Part shown: piece by piece, positions 41,558 through 49,641 of the stretch | Layout of the letters: each line of letters opens with the position of its first letter | Numbering within the stretch: the first letter of the stretch is position 1 | DNA from: an uncultured Peptococcaceae bacterium | GTDB taxonomy: Bacteria; Bacillota; Limnochordia; Darwinibacteriales; Darwinibacteriaceae | Direction: 5' to 3' | NCBI GenBank assembly: GCA_937988745.1 | Contig: CALKAR010000315.1 | Location: 1-60,826 of the forward strand | DNA: 60,826 nucleotides | The notes under the pieces: model-generated | The model's input: only the letters and a program-made list of their open reading frames with translations | Databases searched by the model: none | Told to the model about the DNA's origin: nothing | Made by a program: the position numbers and the translations under genes

Positions 41558-43798
41558 CTACAGCCAAATGGAAACCTCATCCCGATCCATTTTGGCGATG
41601 CATTCCTTCAATTTAGCACTTAAAATCGGGTCATCACTTAAAACAGCATTGCGCACCTGCCGCAAGAGATCAATTCCTCGACGGAAGCCAAAGACCAAAT
41701 CGCCTTCGTCAATTAGGGCATCCTGCAGGATTGTGCTGAACGGCTCACCGTGGCTCCACCGATAAGCCAAAGCGGCGATATGATCGTTAAATGTCACGGT
41801 GCTGTATCCCAAAAAACGCTCCTCCATCTGGGTGAGGAAGTGGTAGAGACGGAGCACCGGGCTCATGTCAATCTTGTGCTTGACTCGGCTTTCGTTCTTG
41901 CGCGGCTCGTAGCCAATCGAGACACAGATGGCATTCAGTTCAGCAGGGGTGTAGGCATGGAAGAGACCTTCCATAAACATCTCCACCACCAACAGCTCAT
42001 GCCCATGGATCTGACTGGCCAGCATGCCCGCAGCTGTCAGCTTGTCCCCTTCGATGTAACCTAAAGCTTTGAGCAGATCCCGCTTATCGTTGAACTCCTT
42101 CAGATAGCGATTGCGGGGATCTAGATCCCGCTCCCGTTCAACTAGACGAGCGTAGCGGTTCAGAAGTCTGCGGAAGATGCGCCGTTCCCGCCGACATGTA
42201 CGAGAATCTAGGCCTTGGCAGAAATCCTGTTCGATCTTTTCAATGCGCTGCTCGATAGTCCGAAGCTGGGATTTCAGGCGTCTTTTCAGCTTACCTCGCC
42301 TTTCCCTAGCCAAGCGACCCTCCAAAGCTAACCGCGTCCGAACTAACTCGTCAAAAACTGGCGGTCCAAAACGGGTTAACTCTTCAAGTACCATCTCCAT
42401 CTGAATCTGAATTGCGTCCCGCTCTGCATAAGCCTGATAGGTAGCAAAGTTCTGACCTAATATGCGGTGAATCGTCTTCTCATCGTAGTTTTTGACCAGG
42501 TTGACGATGGAGTTGTAGGTCAGGGAAAACTGACTCTTTAGAGGCTCAATTTCGTTTTCCTTCATGCTGGGAAACTGACTCGGATCGAAATAAGTAAGGT
42601 CCGCGATTGTAAAGACATAGCCTACTTCATCGATGCCTCGACGCCCAGCCCTGCCCGCCATCTGGAAGTACTCGCGGTTGGAGATTGGACGGAAGCTGAC
42701 TCCATCCCACTTGGTGCTCGAATCAAAGCATACTGTCCGGCAGGGGAAGTTCAGCCCCACCGCAAAAGTTTCCGTACAGTACAGCACCTTGATAAGACGC
42801 CTAGTAAAAAGCTCTTCCACAATATCTTTCAGCACCGGAAGCATTCCTGCATGGTGATAAGCTATACCCTTCATCAAAAGGCGGCGCAGTGCGGGCCAGC
42901 GCTCACTCTTGATCGCAGGATAGCGCTGGATGACCTCATCTATCACCTGCCGCACTTGACGCACTTCGTCTTCATCGAGGAAGTTGTAATTGTCGCCTAG
43001 TTCAAGGGCATTCGCTTCACACTTGCGTCTGCTGAACGTGAAGAAGAGACAAGGCAGGTAATCGTCTTTGATTTTCTCGATCAGATCTAAGTGGGTAGTG
43101 GGAACAATCGCATCGCTGGTTCGCTGAATATGCCTAGGAAGCGAGAGAAAACTGCTGTATTTCCTTTTGATTTTGCCGATGGTGGTAAAACCGAGTGAAC
43201 GTTCAAAGAGGGCATGTTTGAGGGGAACAACTCTTTCAAAGTGCTTAACCACTGCCACGGGCTGTCCCTGGACACTCTCAATCCAGCCCGCCAGCTGATC
43301 CACATTCGGAATGGTCGCACTCAAGCCTAAGAAGCGCATAAACTCAGGCATAAAGATCAAGCTTTCTTCCCAAACACTGCCCCGCTCCGGATCATCAATA
43401 TAGTGGATTTCGTCGAAGATTACATAGCGTACATCCCGCACCCGCTCCACATCTTCTTGGAGCATGTTGCGGAAGATCTCAGTGGTCATGATCAAGATAG
43501 GAGCTTCGGGGTTGATCACCACATCGCCGGTGAGAATTCCCACTGCATCTTCTCCTACATGGGCTTTAAATTCCTTAAACTTCTGATTGCTCAAGGCCTT
43601 AATGGGGGCGGTATAAACCACTTTGCCCCCTTCTTTGTATATCTTCTCAATGACGTAGTCGGCCACCAAAGTCTTACCTACTCCGGTTGGAGCGGCGACC
43701 AGGACCGACAAGTTCTTGTCTATATAAGAGACGGCTTCCTGCTGAAAAGGATCTAACGTGAGTCCCCTATACGTTTGGTGAAGCTGTGATTGTGTCAA
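41558..43798 (-). CDS. Ski2/Mtr4-like DEAD/DEAH helicase with DSHCT domain
   Basis: A 746-residue superfamily-2 helicase. Motifs: I APTGVGKTLVAD, II FDEIHYIDD, III SATIPN, V TETFAVGLNFPCR, VI QMAGRAGRRG. A C-terminal DSHCT domain is seen (EPFSTILQDALIDEGDLVFGFRRGIDLLRQ). Related proteins are yeast Mtr4/Ski2, actinobacterial HelY and cyanobacterial/plant ISE2-type RNA helicases, so RNA unwinding is likely; no experimental role is known in Firmicutes. TTG start overlaps the ADP-kinase stop by 4 bases (TTGA), with GGAGGG upstream. It lies just before addB. Confidence 0.9.
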   Translation of the reverse strand: MTQSQLHQTYRGLTLDPFQQEAVSYIDKNLSVLVAAPTGVGKTLVADYVIEKIYKEGGKVVYTAPIKALSNQKFKEFKAHVGEDAVGILTGDVVINPEAPILIMTTEIFRNMLQEDVERVRDVRYVIFDEIHYIDDPERGSVWEESLIFMPEFMRFLGLSATIPNVDQLAGWIESVQGQPVAVVKHFERVVPLKHALFERSLGFTTIGKIKRKYSSFLSLPRHIQRTSDAIVPTTHLDLIEKIKDDYLPCLFFTFSRRKCEANALELGDNYNFLDEDEVRQVRQVIDEVIQRYPAIKSERWPALRRLLMKGIAYHHAGMLPVLKDIVEELFTRRLIKVLYCTETFAVGLNFPCRTVCFDSSTKWDGVSFRPISNREYFQMAGRAGRRGIDEVGYVFTIADLTYFDPSQFPSMKENEIEPLKSQFSLTYNSIVNLVKNYDEKTIHRILGQNFATYQAYAERDAIQIQMEMVLEELTRFGPPVFDELVRTRLALEGRLARERRGKLKRRLKSQLRTIEQRIEKIEQDFCQGLDSRTCRRERRIFRRLLNRYARLVERERDLDPRNRYLKEFNDKRDLLKALGYIEGDKLTAAGMLASQIHGHELLVVEMFMEGLFHAYTPAELNAICVSIGYEPRKNESRVKHKIDMSPVLRLYHFLTQMEERFLGYSTVTFNDHIAALAYRWSHGEPFSTILQDALIDEGDLVFGFRRGIDLLRQVRNAVLSDDPILSAKLKECIAKMDRDEVSIWL

Positions 43799-45225
43799 CT
43801 CGGCCCTCCTGTTCTAAGTCCCAAAGATACTTCAGCGGCAAAGGCTGAGGACGAAATGGTATCTCCCATACCCACTGTACTGACAGGATTTGGTACCACA
43901 TGGGCAGGGACAAGAACCATCACGTGATCATCTGCTTCCATTATGCCCGTCTGGGTAAAATCTTCTGCAATCGGATAATCTGCTGCTGCACCTTCTGCGG
44001 CAAAGGCCTCCAGCTGGGCAAAACCAATGCTGGACAGAGGAACATCTGACATCTGAGCAACTGCTTCGTAAGGTACCGCTCCTCCTTTCTCAGCCTTAAC
44101 CGCGTTAACGGCCGAAGCAAAAAGACCGGCCTGGCACACATTTTCTGGGCTGACGTAGTAGGGTTTGGCGATGATGATAATATAATAACCCAGGTTGTGA
44201 AGGTGCAACCGCTTGATGCCTAGTTCCCGCCAGAGGGCGAGGGCACCCTTGTAGAGGCTGAAGGCACGCTCATTTCGCGCAATTTCACCCGCCTCTTCTT
44301 CAAAACCTAAGGCATCGAGCACCCGAATGATCTCTGTCTCGTTGATTCCGAAACTGTCGAACCGCGGTACAAGAGTCCGCAGCAAAACTGCTTCTTCAGC
44401 CGAATCGGACATCGGAACATATTCATAGTGCAGTTTGAGCAGCGGATTCTTAGACCTCAGTTCTTTATGCTGCCTAAGGCTGAGTTCTAAAAATTCCTCA
44501 AGAGTATCTGCCCGGCCTTCAATGCGGCCATGATGGTAACCAGCCATAAAGCCCACATCTACTGCTGCTCCCACTTCCGGCAAAAACGGTTCCATTTCTT
44601 CAGAAAATCCCATGGCAGCTAAGGGGTTACGCGTACCGAGGATCACCCGGTTGGCTCGCACTGTGGTTACGGTCCGATCGCCGAACTGATAAACTGCATC
44701 TTTGGGGTACTCAAATATATAATTGACTTTGGTCCATGTACTGTTTATCCCCTCTCGGATAGGCACCCACTTCAGCCGGCCCTCTTCGAGCACAGGAAAC
44801 TTAACCCGCGGATCATACATCTGGGCCTGCAGTTCTGATAAAACAGGATTGTAAACATACGCGTCGGCACCTAGAGCAGCCATCTGATTAGCAATAATGC
44901 CCGCCTGTCCTCCCATCGCTTCCGTGTGCTCAGGGAAATACTGGAGGAACCACTCACCCAGTTCAGCCTGGACAACGTCGTAGTATGATTTGCCTGCTTC
45001 GAGACACTCTTCTAAGAGGGTAAGGAACTGGCCCGGTGTACTGACAGGGCGGCCCGGAACACGGTGGTGCTTTAATGCGAGCAGTTCAGGATGGGCATTG
45101 GTAATAGCAGCCACATCTTCAGGCCTCACTTTGATCACCATATCCACATTAGCATTAAAGGCTGCAAAAACACGGCAGTTAATTTCGGCTGCAACTGCCT
45201 CGCGAAGATAACCAGTCCATGTCAT
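43795..45225 (-). CDS. ADP-dependent glucokinase/phosphofructokinase family protein, copy 2
   Basis: Second member of the ADP-dependent sugar-kinase family. The 476 residues have NANVD at 24-28, GGQAG at 105-109, KVNYIFEYPKD, LHYEYVPMSD, INETE and STVGMGDTISSSA with the catalytic Asp455. It clearly resembles copy 1 along its whole length, including the shared VLVPAHVVPNPVSTVGMGDT block, so the two are paralogs. The substrate is unknown. ATG with AAAGGAG upstream. It is the first gene of the 16-gene run, divergent from nfu, and its last 4 bases overlap the Ski2-like helicase start. Confidence 0.87.
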   Translation of the reverse strand: MTWTGYLREAVAAEINCRVFAAFNANVDMVIKVRPEDVAAITNAHPELLALKHHRVPGRPVSTPGQFLTLLEECLEAGKSYYDVVQAELGEWFLQYFPEHTEAMGGQAGIIANQMAALGADAYVYNPVLSELQAQMYDPRVKFPVLEEGRLKWVPIREGINSTWTKVNYIFEYPKDAVYQFGDRTVTTVRANRVILGTRNPLAAMGFSEEMEPFLPEVGAAVDVGFMAGYHHGRIEGRADTLEEFLELSLRQHKELRSKNPLLKLHYEYVPMSDSAEEAVLLRTLVPRFDSFGINETEIIRVLDALGFEEEAGEIARNERAFSLYKGALALWRELGIKRLHLHNLGYYIIIIAKPYYVSPENVCQAGLFASAVNAVKAEKGGAVPYEAVAQMSDVPLSSIGFAQLEAFAAEGAAADYPIAEDFTQTGIMEADDHVMVLVPAHVVPNPVSTVGMGDTISSSAFAAEVSLGLRTGGPS

Positions 45226-45349
45226 TGTTCTTAAGCTCCTTTAAGAATTTCGGAGAATGCAGAAAAAAGGCCATGAATGCCCATTATTAATTTCTAAGTT
45301 ACAGCCCTTACATCCTGCAAAATACTAGGTTTTAGTATCTCCCCAGTTG

Positions 45350-45378
45350 TTGTAAATGATAAATAGAAGGTGTATACT
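45350..45378 (+). promoter_or_regulatory. Promoter of nfu
   Basis: TTGTAA (45350-45355) and TATACT (45373-45378) with a 17-bp spacer precede the nfu start by 34 bp. Just upstream, an ATACTA/TAGTAT inverted repeat (about 45322-45338) might bind a regulator. The 187-bp divergent gap also must drive ADP-kinase copy 2 on the other strand, for which I see no clear promoter. Confidence 0.65.
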
Positions 45379-45412
45379 AAGAAATAAGTGAAGAAGGCAA
45401 GGAGGTGTCCTG

Positions 45413-45640
45413 GTGAGAGAACGCGTTGAGGCTGTATTGGATAAAATACGTCCATCCATTCAGGCTGATGGAGGGAACGTTGAGCTTGTAAACGTAGATG
45501 AAGATAGCATGGTTGTTACTGTACGGCTGACAGGTGCTTGTGTTGGCTGCCCCATGTCTCAGCTGACGTTGAAAGCTGGTATAGAGAGAATTCTCAAGCA
45601 CGAAATCCCCGAAATTACATCGGTGGAGGCTGCTATGTAA
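45413..45640 (+). CDS. NifU C-terminal-domain (Nfu) iron-sulfur carrier
   Basis: A 75-residue protein that consists only of the NifU C-terminal (Nfu) domain: VEAVLDKIRPSIQADGGNVELV, then the CxxC cluster site in GACVGCPMSQLTLKAGIERI. It carries an assembled 4Fe-4S cluster to target proteins. GTG start with AAGGAGG upstream. It has its own promoter and terminator, so it is a one-gene unit. QueG, an Fe-S enzyme, follows it. Confidence 0.92.
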   Translation: MRERVEAVLDKIRPSIQADGGNVELVNVDEDSMVVTVRLTGACVGCPMSQLTLKAGIERILKHEIPEITSVEAAM

Positions 45641-45659
45641 CTTATTTTGCATTGAATTT

Positions 45660-45689
45660 GGGGAGGACAAGAGTTCTCCCCGTTTTTTT
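45660..45689 (+). terminator. Rho-independent terminator after nfu
   Basis: GGGGAG/CTCCCC stem (45660-45665 with 45676-45681) with a 10-nt loop followed by GTTTTTTT. It lies 19 bp after the nfu stop and just before the queG ribosome site. Readthrough would be needed if queG has no promoter of its own. Confidence 0.85.
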
Positions 45690-45705
45690 ATAAGGTGGTG
45701 CTTCT

Positions 45706-46740
45706 ATGGATAAACTGCTCAGTGCTGCTCGGGAAGCCGGTTTAGACGCTGTAGCGGTAACCCACGTTCAGCCCCAAACATACCTTAGTAAATTTCTGCA
45801 GCAAGCCAAAGATGAAGGGCGTTATTCGCAGTTCGCTGCACCCGATATCAATCTGCGCATTACACCTACAGAGGTTTTTCCCCAGGCGAAGTCGATTATC
45901 ACTGGCGCTGTTGCCTACAAAACGGTGGATCCTGGACAGGCTCCGAGAATGCACGGTACCATCTCCCGTTCTGCCTGGGGGCGCGACTATCACAGGGTGC
46001 TTAAAGAAGCTTTTGCAAGGCTCATCCCATTCCTGCAGGAAGAGTATGGTGTCAAAGAATGGCTGATCGCAGTCGATGACACTCCCCTCGTAGAACGAGC
46101 TTTATCTGCCCAGTCCGGTATAGCCAAAATTGGTCCCAACTGTGCCGCTTATGTGCAGCCGTACGGTTCTTGGATCTTTCTAGGCGAACTCTTGGTTGAT
46201 GTGGAGCTAGAACCCTTCTCCCAAGAAAACGAAGGACCTCCTTGCGAGGCATGCGACCTGCGCTGCGTAAAAGCCTGTCCTACCAATGCTCTAGTCGGAC
46301 CGGGACTCATTGATGCCCGCCGCTGTCTGTCATTTCTCACGCAGAAGACAGGCACATTTCCCGAAGAACTGCGCGATCGACTAGGCAGCCGGCTGTGGGG
46401 ATGCGATACCTGTCAGCAGGTCTGTCCTGCAAACCGCATTGCGGAGACATCCCGCCACAGTGACTTTGAACCAATCGTGGGCCCCCATTTCCCCTTGATA
46501 GAACTTTTAAGCTTAACCAAAAAGGAATACCAGCAGATCTTTGGGGAAACCAGCATTGCCTGGCGTGGAAAAAACGTACTGCAGCGCAATGCTTGTCTAA
46601 TCCTGGGGAACCAGCGTGCAGAGGAAGCGCTGCCGCTTCTCGAGCAGATTGCAGTGGAACACCCCAGTGAAGTGGTGCGGGAAGCAGCACAATGGGCAGT
46701 GAAAAAAATCACCAGGCCCTCTAAAGGACCCGGTGCATAA
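45706..46740 (+). CDS. queG: Epoxyqueuosine reductase
   Basis: Cobalamin and Fe-S enzyme that carries out the last step of queuosine synthesis in tRNA. The 344 residues have the N-terminal cobalamin-binding reductase domain (GRDYHRVLKEAFARL, VDDTPLVERALSAQSGIAKIG). Two 4Fe-4S motifs follow (CEACDLRCVKACPTNAL, CDTCQQVCPANR), and then a C-terminal HEAT-like repeat (EEALPLLEQIAVEHPSEVV) used for tRNA contact. ATG with AAGGTGG upstream. Its 3' end overlaps the convergent ltaE by 20 bp. Confidence 0.96.
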   Translation: MDKLLSAAREAGLDAVAVTHVQPQTYLSKFLQQAKDEGRYSQFAAPDINLRITPTEVFPQAKSIITGAVAYKTVDPGQAPRMHGTISRSAWGRDYHRVLKEAFARLIPFLQEEYGVKEWLIAVDDTPLVERALSAQSGIAKIGPNCAAYVQPYGSWIFLGELLVDVELEPFSQENEGPPCEACDLRCVKACPTNALVGPGLIDARRCLSFLTQKTGTFPEELRDRLGSRLWGCDTCQQVCPANRIAETSRHSDFEPIVGPHFPLIELLSLTKKEYQQIFGETSIAWRGKNVLQRNACLILGNQRAEEALPLLEQIAVEHPSEVVREAAQWAVKKITRPSKGPGA

Positions 46741-47764
46741 TTTCCTCAGTAATCCCCAGCACTCGGTCAACAGCCTCATCAGTAATCTGATAATGAGTGA
46801 CGAGGCGTACCGCTTGCGGTGCGACCGCGTTGACCAAAATACCAGCCTTGCGCCACTCTTCCACCAGGGCATGACTGTCCAACTCGGGAGCTGTGATGTC
46901 AACAATCACCATATTAGTCTGTACTTCTCCCCGCACCTTCAAGCCAGAGATTGTATTGATACCTTCACCTAAGCGGCGTGCCCGTCTATGATCTTCTGTC
47001 AACCGCTTGGGCATTTCGGTGAGTGCAATAATACCGGCAGCTGCCAAAACTCCTGCCTGCCGCATCCCTCCGCCCAGGAGTTTTCTGATCCGGCGGGCTT
47101 TCTCAATAAATTCAACCGATCCAGCCAAGACTGAACCCACCGGCGCCGCTAGACCCTTGGATAGACAAACCATAACTGAATCAAAGGGTTCGGCCAGCCG
47201 TTCTGGAGATAGATTCTGATAAACCGCTGCATTCATGAGGCGCGCTCCATCGAGGTGCGTCTTCAGTCCCATCTCCTTAGCGTATGCAGTGACTGCATCC
47301 ACATCATCTTGAGGCAGCACCACTCCACCAGCTCTGTTGTGAGTGTTTTCTAAGCAGAAGAGCGCTGTAGGTGGGAAGTGAATATCCCTGGGCCGGAGTA
47401 CGGCCTGCAGCTGCTCGCATGTGATCATTCCGTCAGTAGTGTCAATCAGGCGCGGCATTAGCCCAGCAAGGCGGGCTAGTCCACCTGCCTCATAATAATA
47501 AATGTGAGCGTTAGCTTCCACAACCACTTCCTGCCCAGGCTGTGTGTGGGTCATGAGAGCAATCAGATTGCCCATGGTACCACTGCTCACAAAAAGAGCT
47601 GCTTCTTTACCCAAGACTGATGCGGCTGTCTGCTCTAGGAGCTGCACCGTTGGGTCTTCACGATAGACATCGTCCCCCACTTCTGCCGCCGCCATTGCTT
47701 GGCGCATAGCTGGCGTCGGTTGGGTCACCGTATCACTACGCAGATCAATGATGGGATTTACCAT
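46721..47764 (-). CDS. ltaE: Low-specificity L-threonine aldolase
   Basis: PLP enzyme splitting L-threonine/L-allo-threonine into glycine and acetaldehyde. The 347 residues begin NPIIDLRSDTVTQPTPAMRQ, the hallmark start, with GDDVYREDPTV, CLENTHNRAGG, HLDGARLMNAA and the PLP lysine in VCLSKGLAAPVGSVLAG. I chose the ATG at 47764, downstream of AAGGAAGGG, rather than one 24 bases earlier. It overlaps the upstream HEAT gene by 20 bp and converges with queG. Confidence 0.94.
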   Translation of the reverse strand: MVNPIIDLRSDTVTQPTPAMRQAMAAAEVGDDVYREDPTVQLLEQTAASVLGKEAALFVSSGTMGNLIALMTHTQPGQEVVVEANAHIYYYEAGGLARLAGLMPRLIDTTDGMITCEQLQAVLRPRDIHFPPTALFCLENTHNRAGGVVLPQDDVDAVTAYAKEMGLKTHLDGARLMNAAVYQNLSPERLAEPFDSVMVCLSKGLAAPVGSVLAGSVEFIEKARRIRKLLGGGMRQAGVLAAAGIIALTEMPKRLTEDHRRARRLGEGINTISGLKVRGEVQTNMVIVDITAPELDSHALVEEWRKAGILVNAVAPQAVRLVTHYQITDEAVDRVLGITEEIMHRVL

Positions 47765-49112
47765 TTGAAGTCGCCCTTCCTTGGACATATTGAACGGCTC
47801 GTTCTAGATAAGGCCGATACCTATCCTCCGTTTCCGGTAGGTCAGCCAGAGCTTGCTGCAGCAGTTCTTCCGCATCGGGCCCCCCAAACCGTGCCACAGC
47901 CATGGCTACTTCTTCCTTACCTTCTCCCCAATCTAACTCCTGGAATATATGAGAAAGCAGGGCAAGCTTGCGTTTACCCTTGGTTCCCTGAGAAAGCAGG
48001 TCTGCGAAGATCACAGCCAACGCAGCGTCTTTGCTGTGGTTAAAATACTGCCGCATGGCCGAGACTGCTTTTGAATCCAAAGTACGAAGAAGCTCGAGAA
48101 TTGGCTGGAATTCTGGCTCCCAAGGATGGAGACTGTCCAGCAGCTTGACTGCGACACCAGCAGCCTCTCTAACCTTCCATTCACCAAGGAGGGCAGCTGC
48201 CTGCACCACAAATTTATCATCTAAGTCTGGGTTTACCAACCGGGCTTCTAGCACAGCCAGCAGTATATTGACCACCACAGGATCAGGTTCGGCCTGAACC
48301 TCAGGAACTTGCCCCCGCGGTTGATGGACAAATAGCTCTTCGAAAAAGCGATCATACTCATCTTGATCGAGCACGATACGCAGATCTGTGTAACCTGTAA
48401 TTTCTCTGCGGAAGTTGCGGAAAGCTCCAAGATCGACAACTACATTGTTGCCTACCTTTGTACGCTTCTGCCTCTCGGTAGCTATATCTTCAAAAGGAAA
48501 ACCGAAATAAGGCGCTACCTTGAAATTGTTAACCATTGTCTGCAGGCCTGAAAGCACGATACGGATGCGGGGATGAGTGATGTGCATCCAAATCGGCCGC
48601 AGATGTTCACCTCGGAGCATGCGGGCTCCCACTAAGCCCAGAAGTTTCTCTATACCGCTGCTGCGACGGGCAATGGCCTGCTGTGCCTCGCGGATCAGCT
48701 CATCTACCGAAGGCGCATCTTCATAAAGGCCACTGCGGTAGTATTCCATCATCAGTCCGTAAACGGGCAGGCGCAGTATGGCAGCATAACCTGCACCGCG
48801 AACGTAGTGTTCTCCTAGATATTGAATATCTATTGGCAGAAGTGTGTTCTGCAGCTCATCGTTCAACCCTCGTATAGCTTGGCTGACTTCTTCATAAACC
48901 TCCTGAGCACTTTCGTCCCCTTCGAGGCTGGCCGCGAAAAGGGCGCCTATGGTCAAGAGCTCTACAGAGGCCCCATAGGCCGCCAGCACTAAATCACGTT
49001 CATAGAAGAACATGCTCTCTTTAATCTCTAAGCATGCTGCGATAAAACCGTCAATAGAGGTGATCTCTTTGACTTCTCTTACCATTTCGCGGAAATCTCG
49101 ATTCAAAGCCAT
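47745..49112 (-). CDS. HEAT-like repeat hypothetical protein
   Basis: A 455-residue cytosolic protein without signal peptide that I cannot assign. The last third (about residues 290-450) has alpha-helical HEAT-like repeats: VVNILLAVLEARLVNPDLDD, AAALLGEWKVREAAGVAVKL and VAMAVARFGGPDAEELLQQA. The first two-thirds is helical with no known motif, although YYRSGLYEDAPSVDELIREA and YFGFPFEDIAT look conserved-like. No catalytic signature is seen. ATG with AAGGGAG close upstream. It sits between rnhA and ltaE on the same strand. Confidence 0.7.
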   Translation of the reverse strand: MALNRDFREMVREVKEITSIDGFIAACLEIKESMFFYERDLVLAAYGASVELLTIGALFAASLEGDESAQEVYEEVSQAIRGLNDELQNTLLPIDIQYLGEHYVRGAGYAAILRLPVYGLMMEYYRSGLYEDAPSVDELIREAQQAIARRSSGIEKLLGLVGARMLRGEHLRPIWMHITHPRIRIVLSGLQTMVNNFKVAPYFGFPFEDIATERQKRTKVGNNVVVDLGAFRNFRREITGYTDLRIVLDQDEYDRFFEELFVHQPRGQVPEVQAEPDPVVVNILLAVLEARLVNPDLDDKFVVQAAALLGEWKVREAAGVAVKLLDSLHPWEPEFQPILELLRTLDSKAVSAMRQYFNHSKDAALAVIFADLLSQGTKGKRKLALLSHIFQELDWGEGKEEVAMAVARFGGPDAEELLQQALADLPETEDRYRPYLERAVQYVQGRATSNGKSHH

Positions 49113-49119
49113 ACTCCCT

Positions 49120-49560
49120 TCAGTTCATTCCTCTGCGAATTGCCTCTTTAGCTAGTTCATCACAGCGATTGTTCCATTTATCTGTACTGTGGCCTTTAAC
49201 CTTAATCCATTCTATTTCATGCTTCTCAGACAGTTCAATTAAGGCTTTCCAGAGGTCACTGTTGCTCACCGGATTGCCACGGCTGTTGCGCCAGCCGTTT
49301 TTCTGCCAGTTGTCTATCCAACCTAAGTTAAACGCATTGATAAGGTAAGCACTATCGGAGTATAATCTCACTTTGGTTCGTTCCTTCAGCTGTTCCAGAC
49401 CTTTGATCGCGGCAGTCAGCTCCATGCGCTGATTTGTACTGTGGGGTTCAAACCCGGACAGCTCTTTAATATGGGGACCATAAATCAGGACCACACCCCA
49501 TCCGCCAGGCCCTGGATTATGGCTGCAAGCCCCGTCTGTATATACTTCTACCTGTTTCAT
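49120..49560 (-). CDS. rnhA: Ribonuclease HI
   Basis: Cuts RNA in RNA-DNA hybrids. The 146 residues have all four acidic catalytic residues: Asp in EVYTDGACSHNPGPGGWG, Glu in NQRMELTAAIKGLEQL, Asp in LYSDSAYLINAF and Asp in NRCDELAKEAI. The length and basic helix (GWIDNWQKNGWRNSRG) match the E. coli type. The ribosome site is weak. It is divergent from the RING-protein gene across an AT-rich 81-bp gap that holds a TATAAT on the minus strand without a good -35. Confidence 0.96.
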   Translation of the reverse strand: MKQVEVYTDGACSHNPGPGGWGVVLIYGPHIKELSGFEPHSTNQRMELTAAIKGLEQLKERTKVRLYSDSAYLINAFNLGWIDNWQKNGWRNSRGNPVSNSDLWKALIELSEKHEIEWIKVKGHSTDKWNNRCDELAKEAIRRGMN

Positions 49561-49641
49561 AGAGTATTGGCACCAGCCCTAACTTGTGTTATGTTTATTA
49601 TAATACCACATTTTATCATATAAAGATTGGAGGTGGTCACA

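Noticed and set aside
49561..49641. Divergent promoters in the rnhA/RING gap
   Set aside because: AT-rich with a TATAAT, but I could not pair it with a -35 box at proper distance on either strand.
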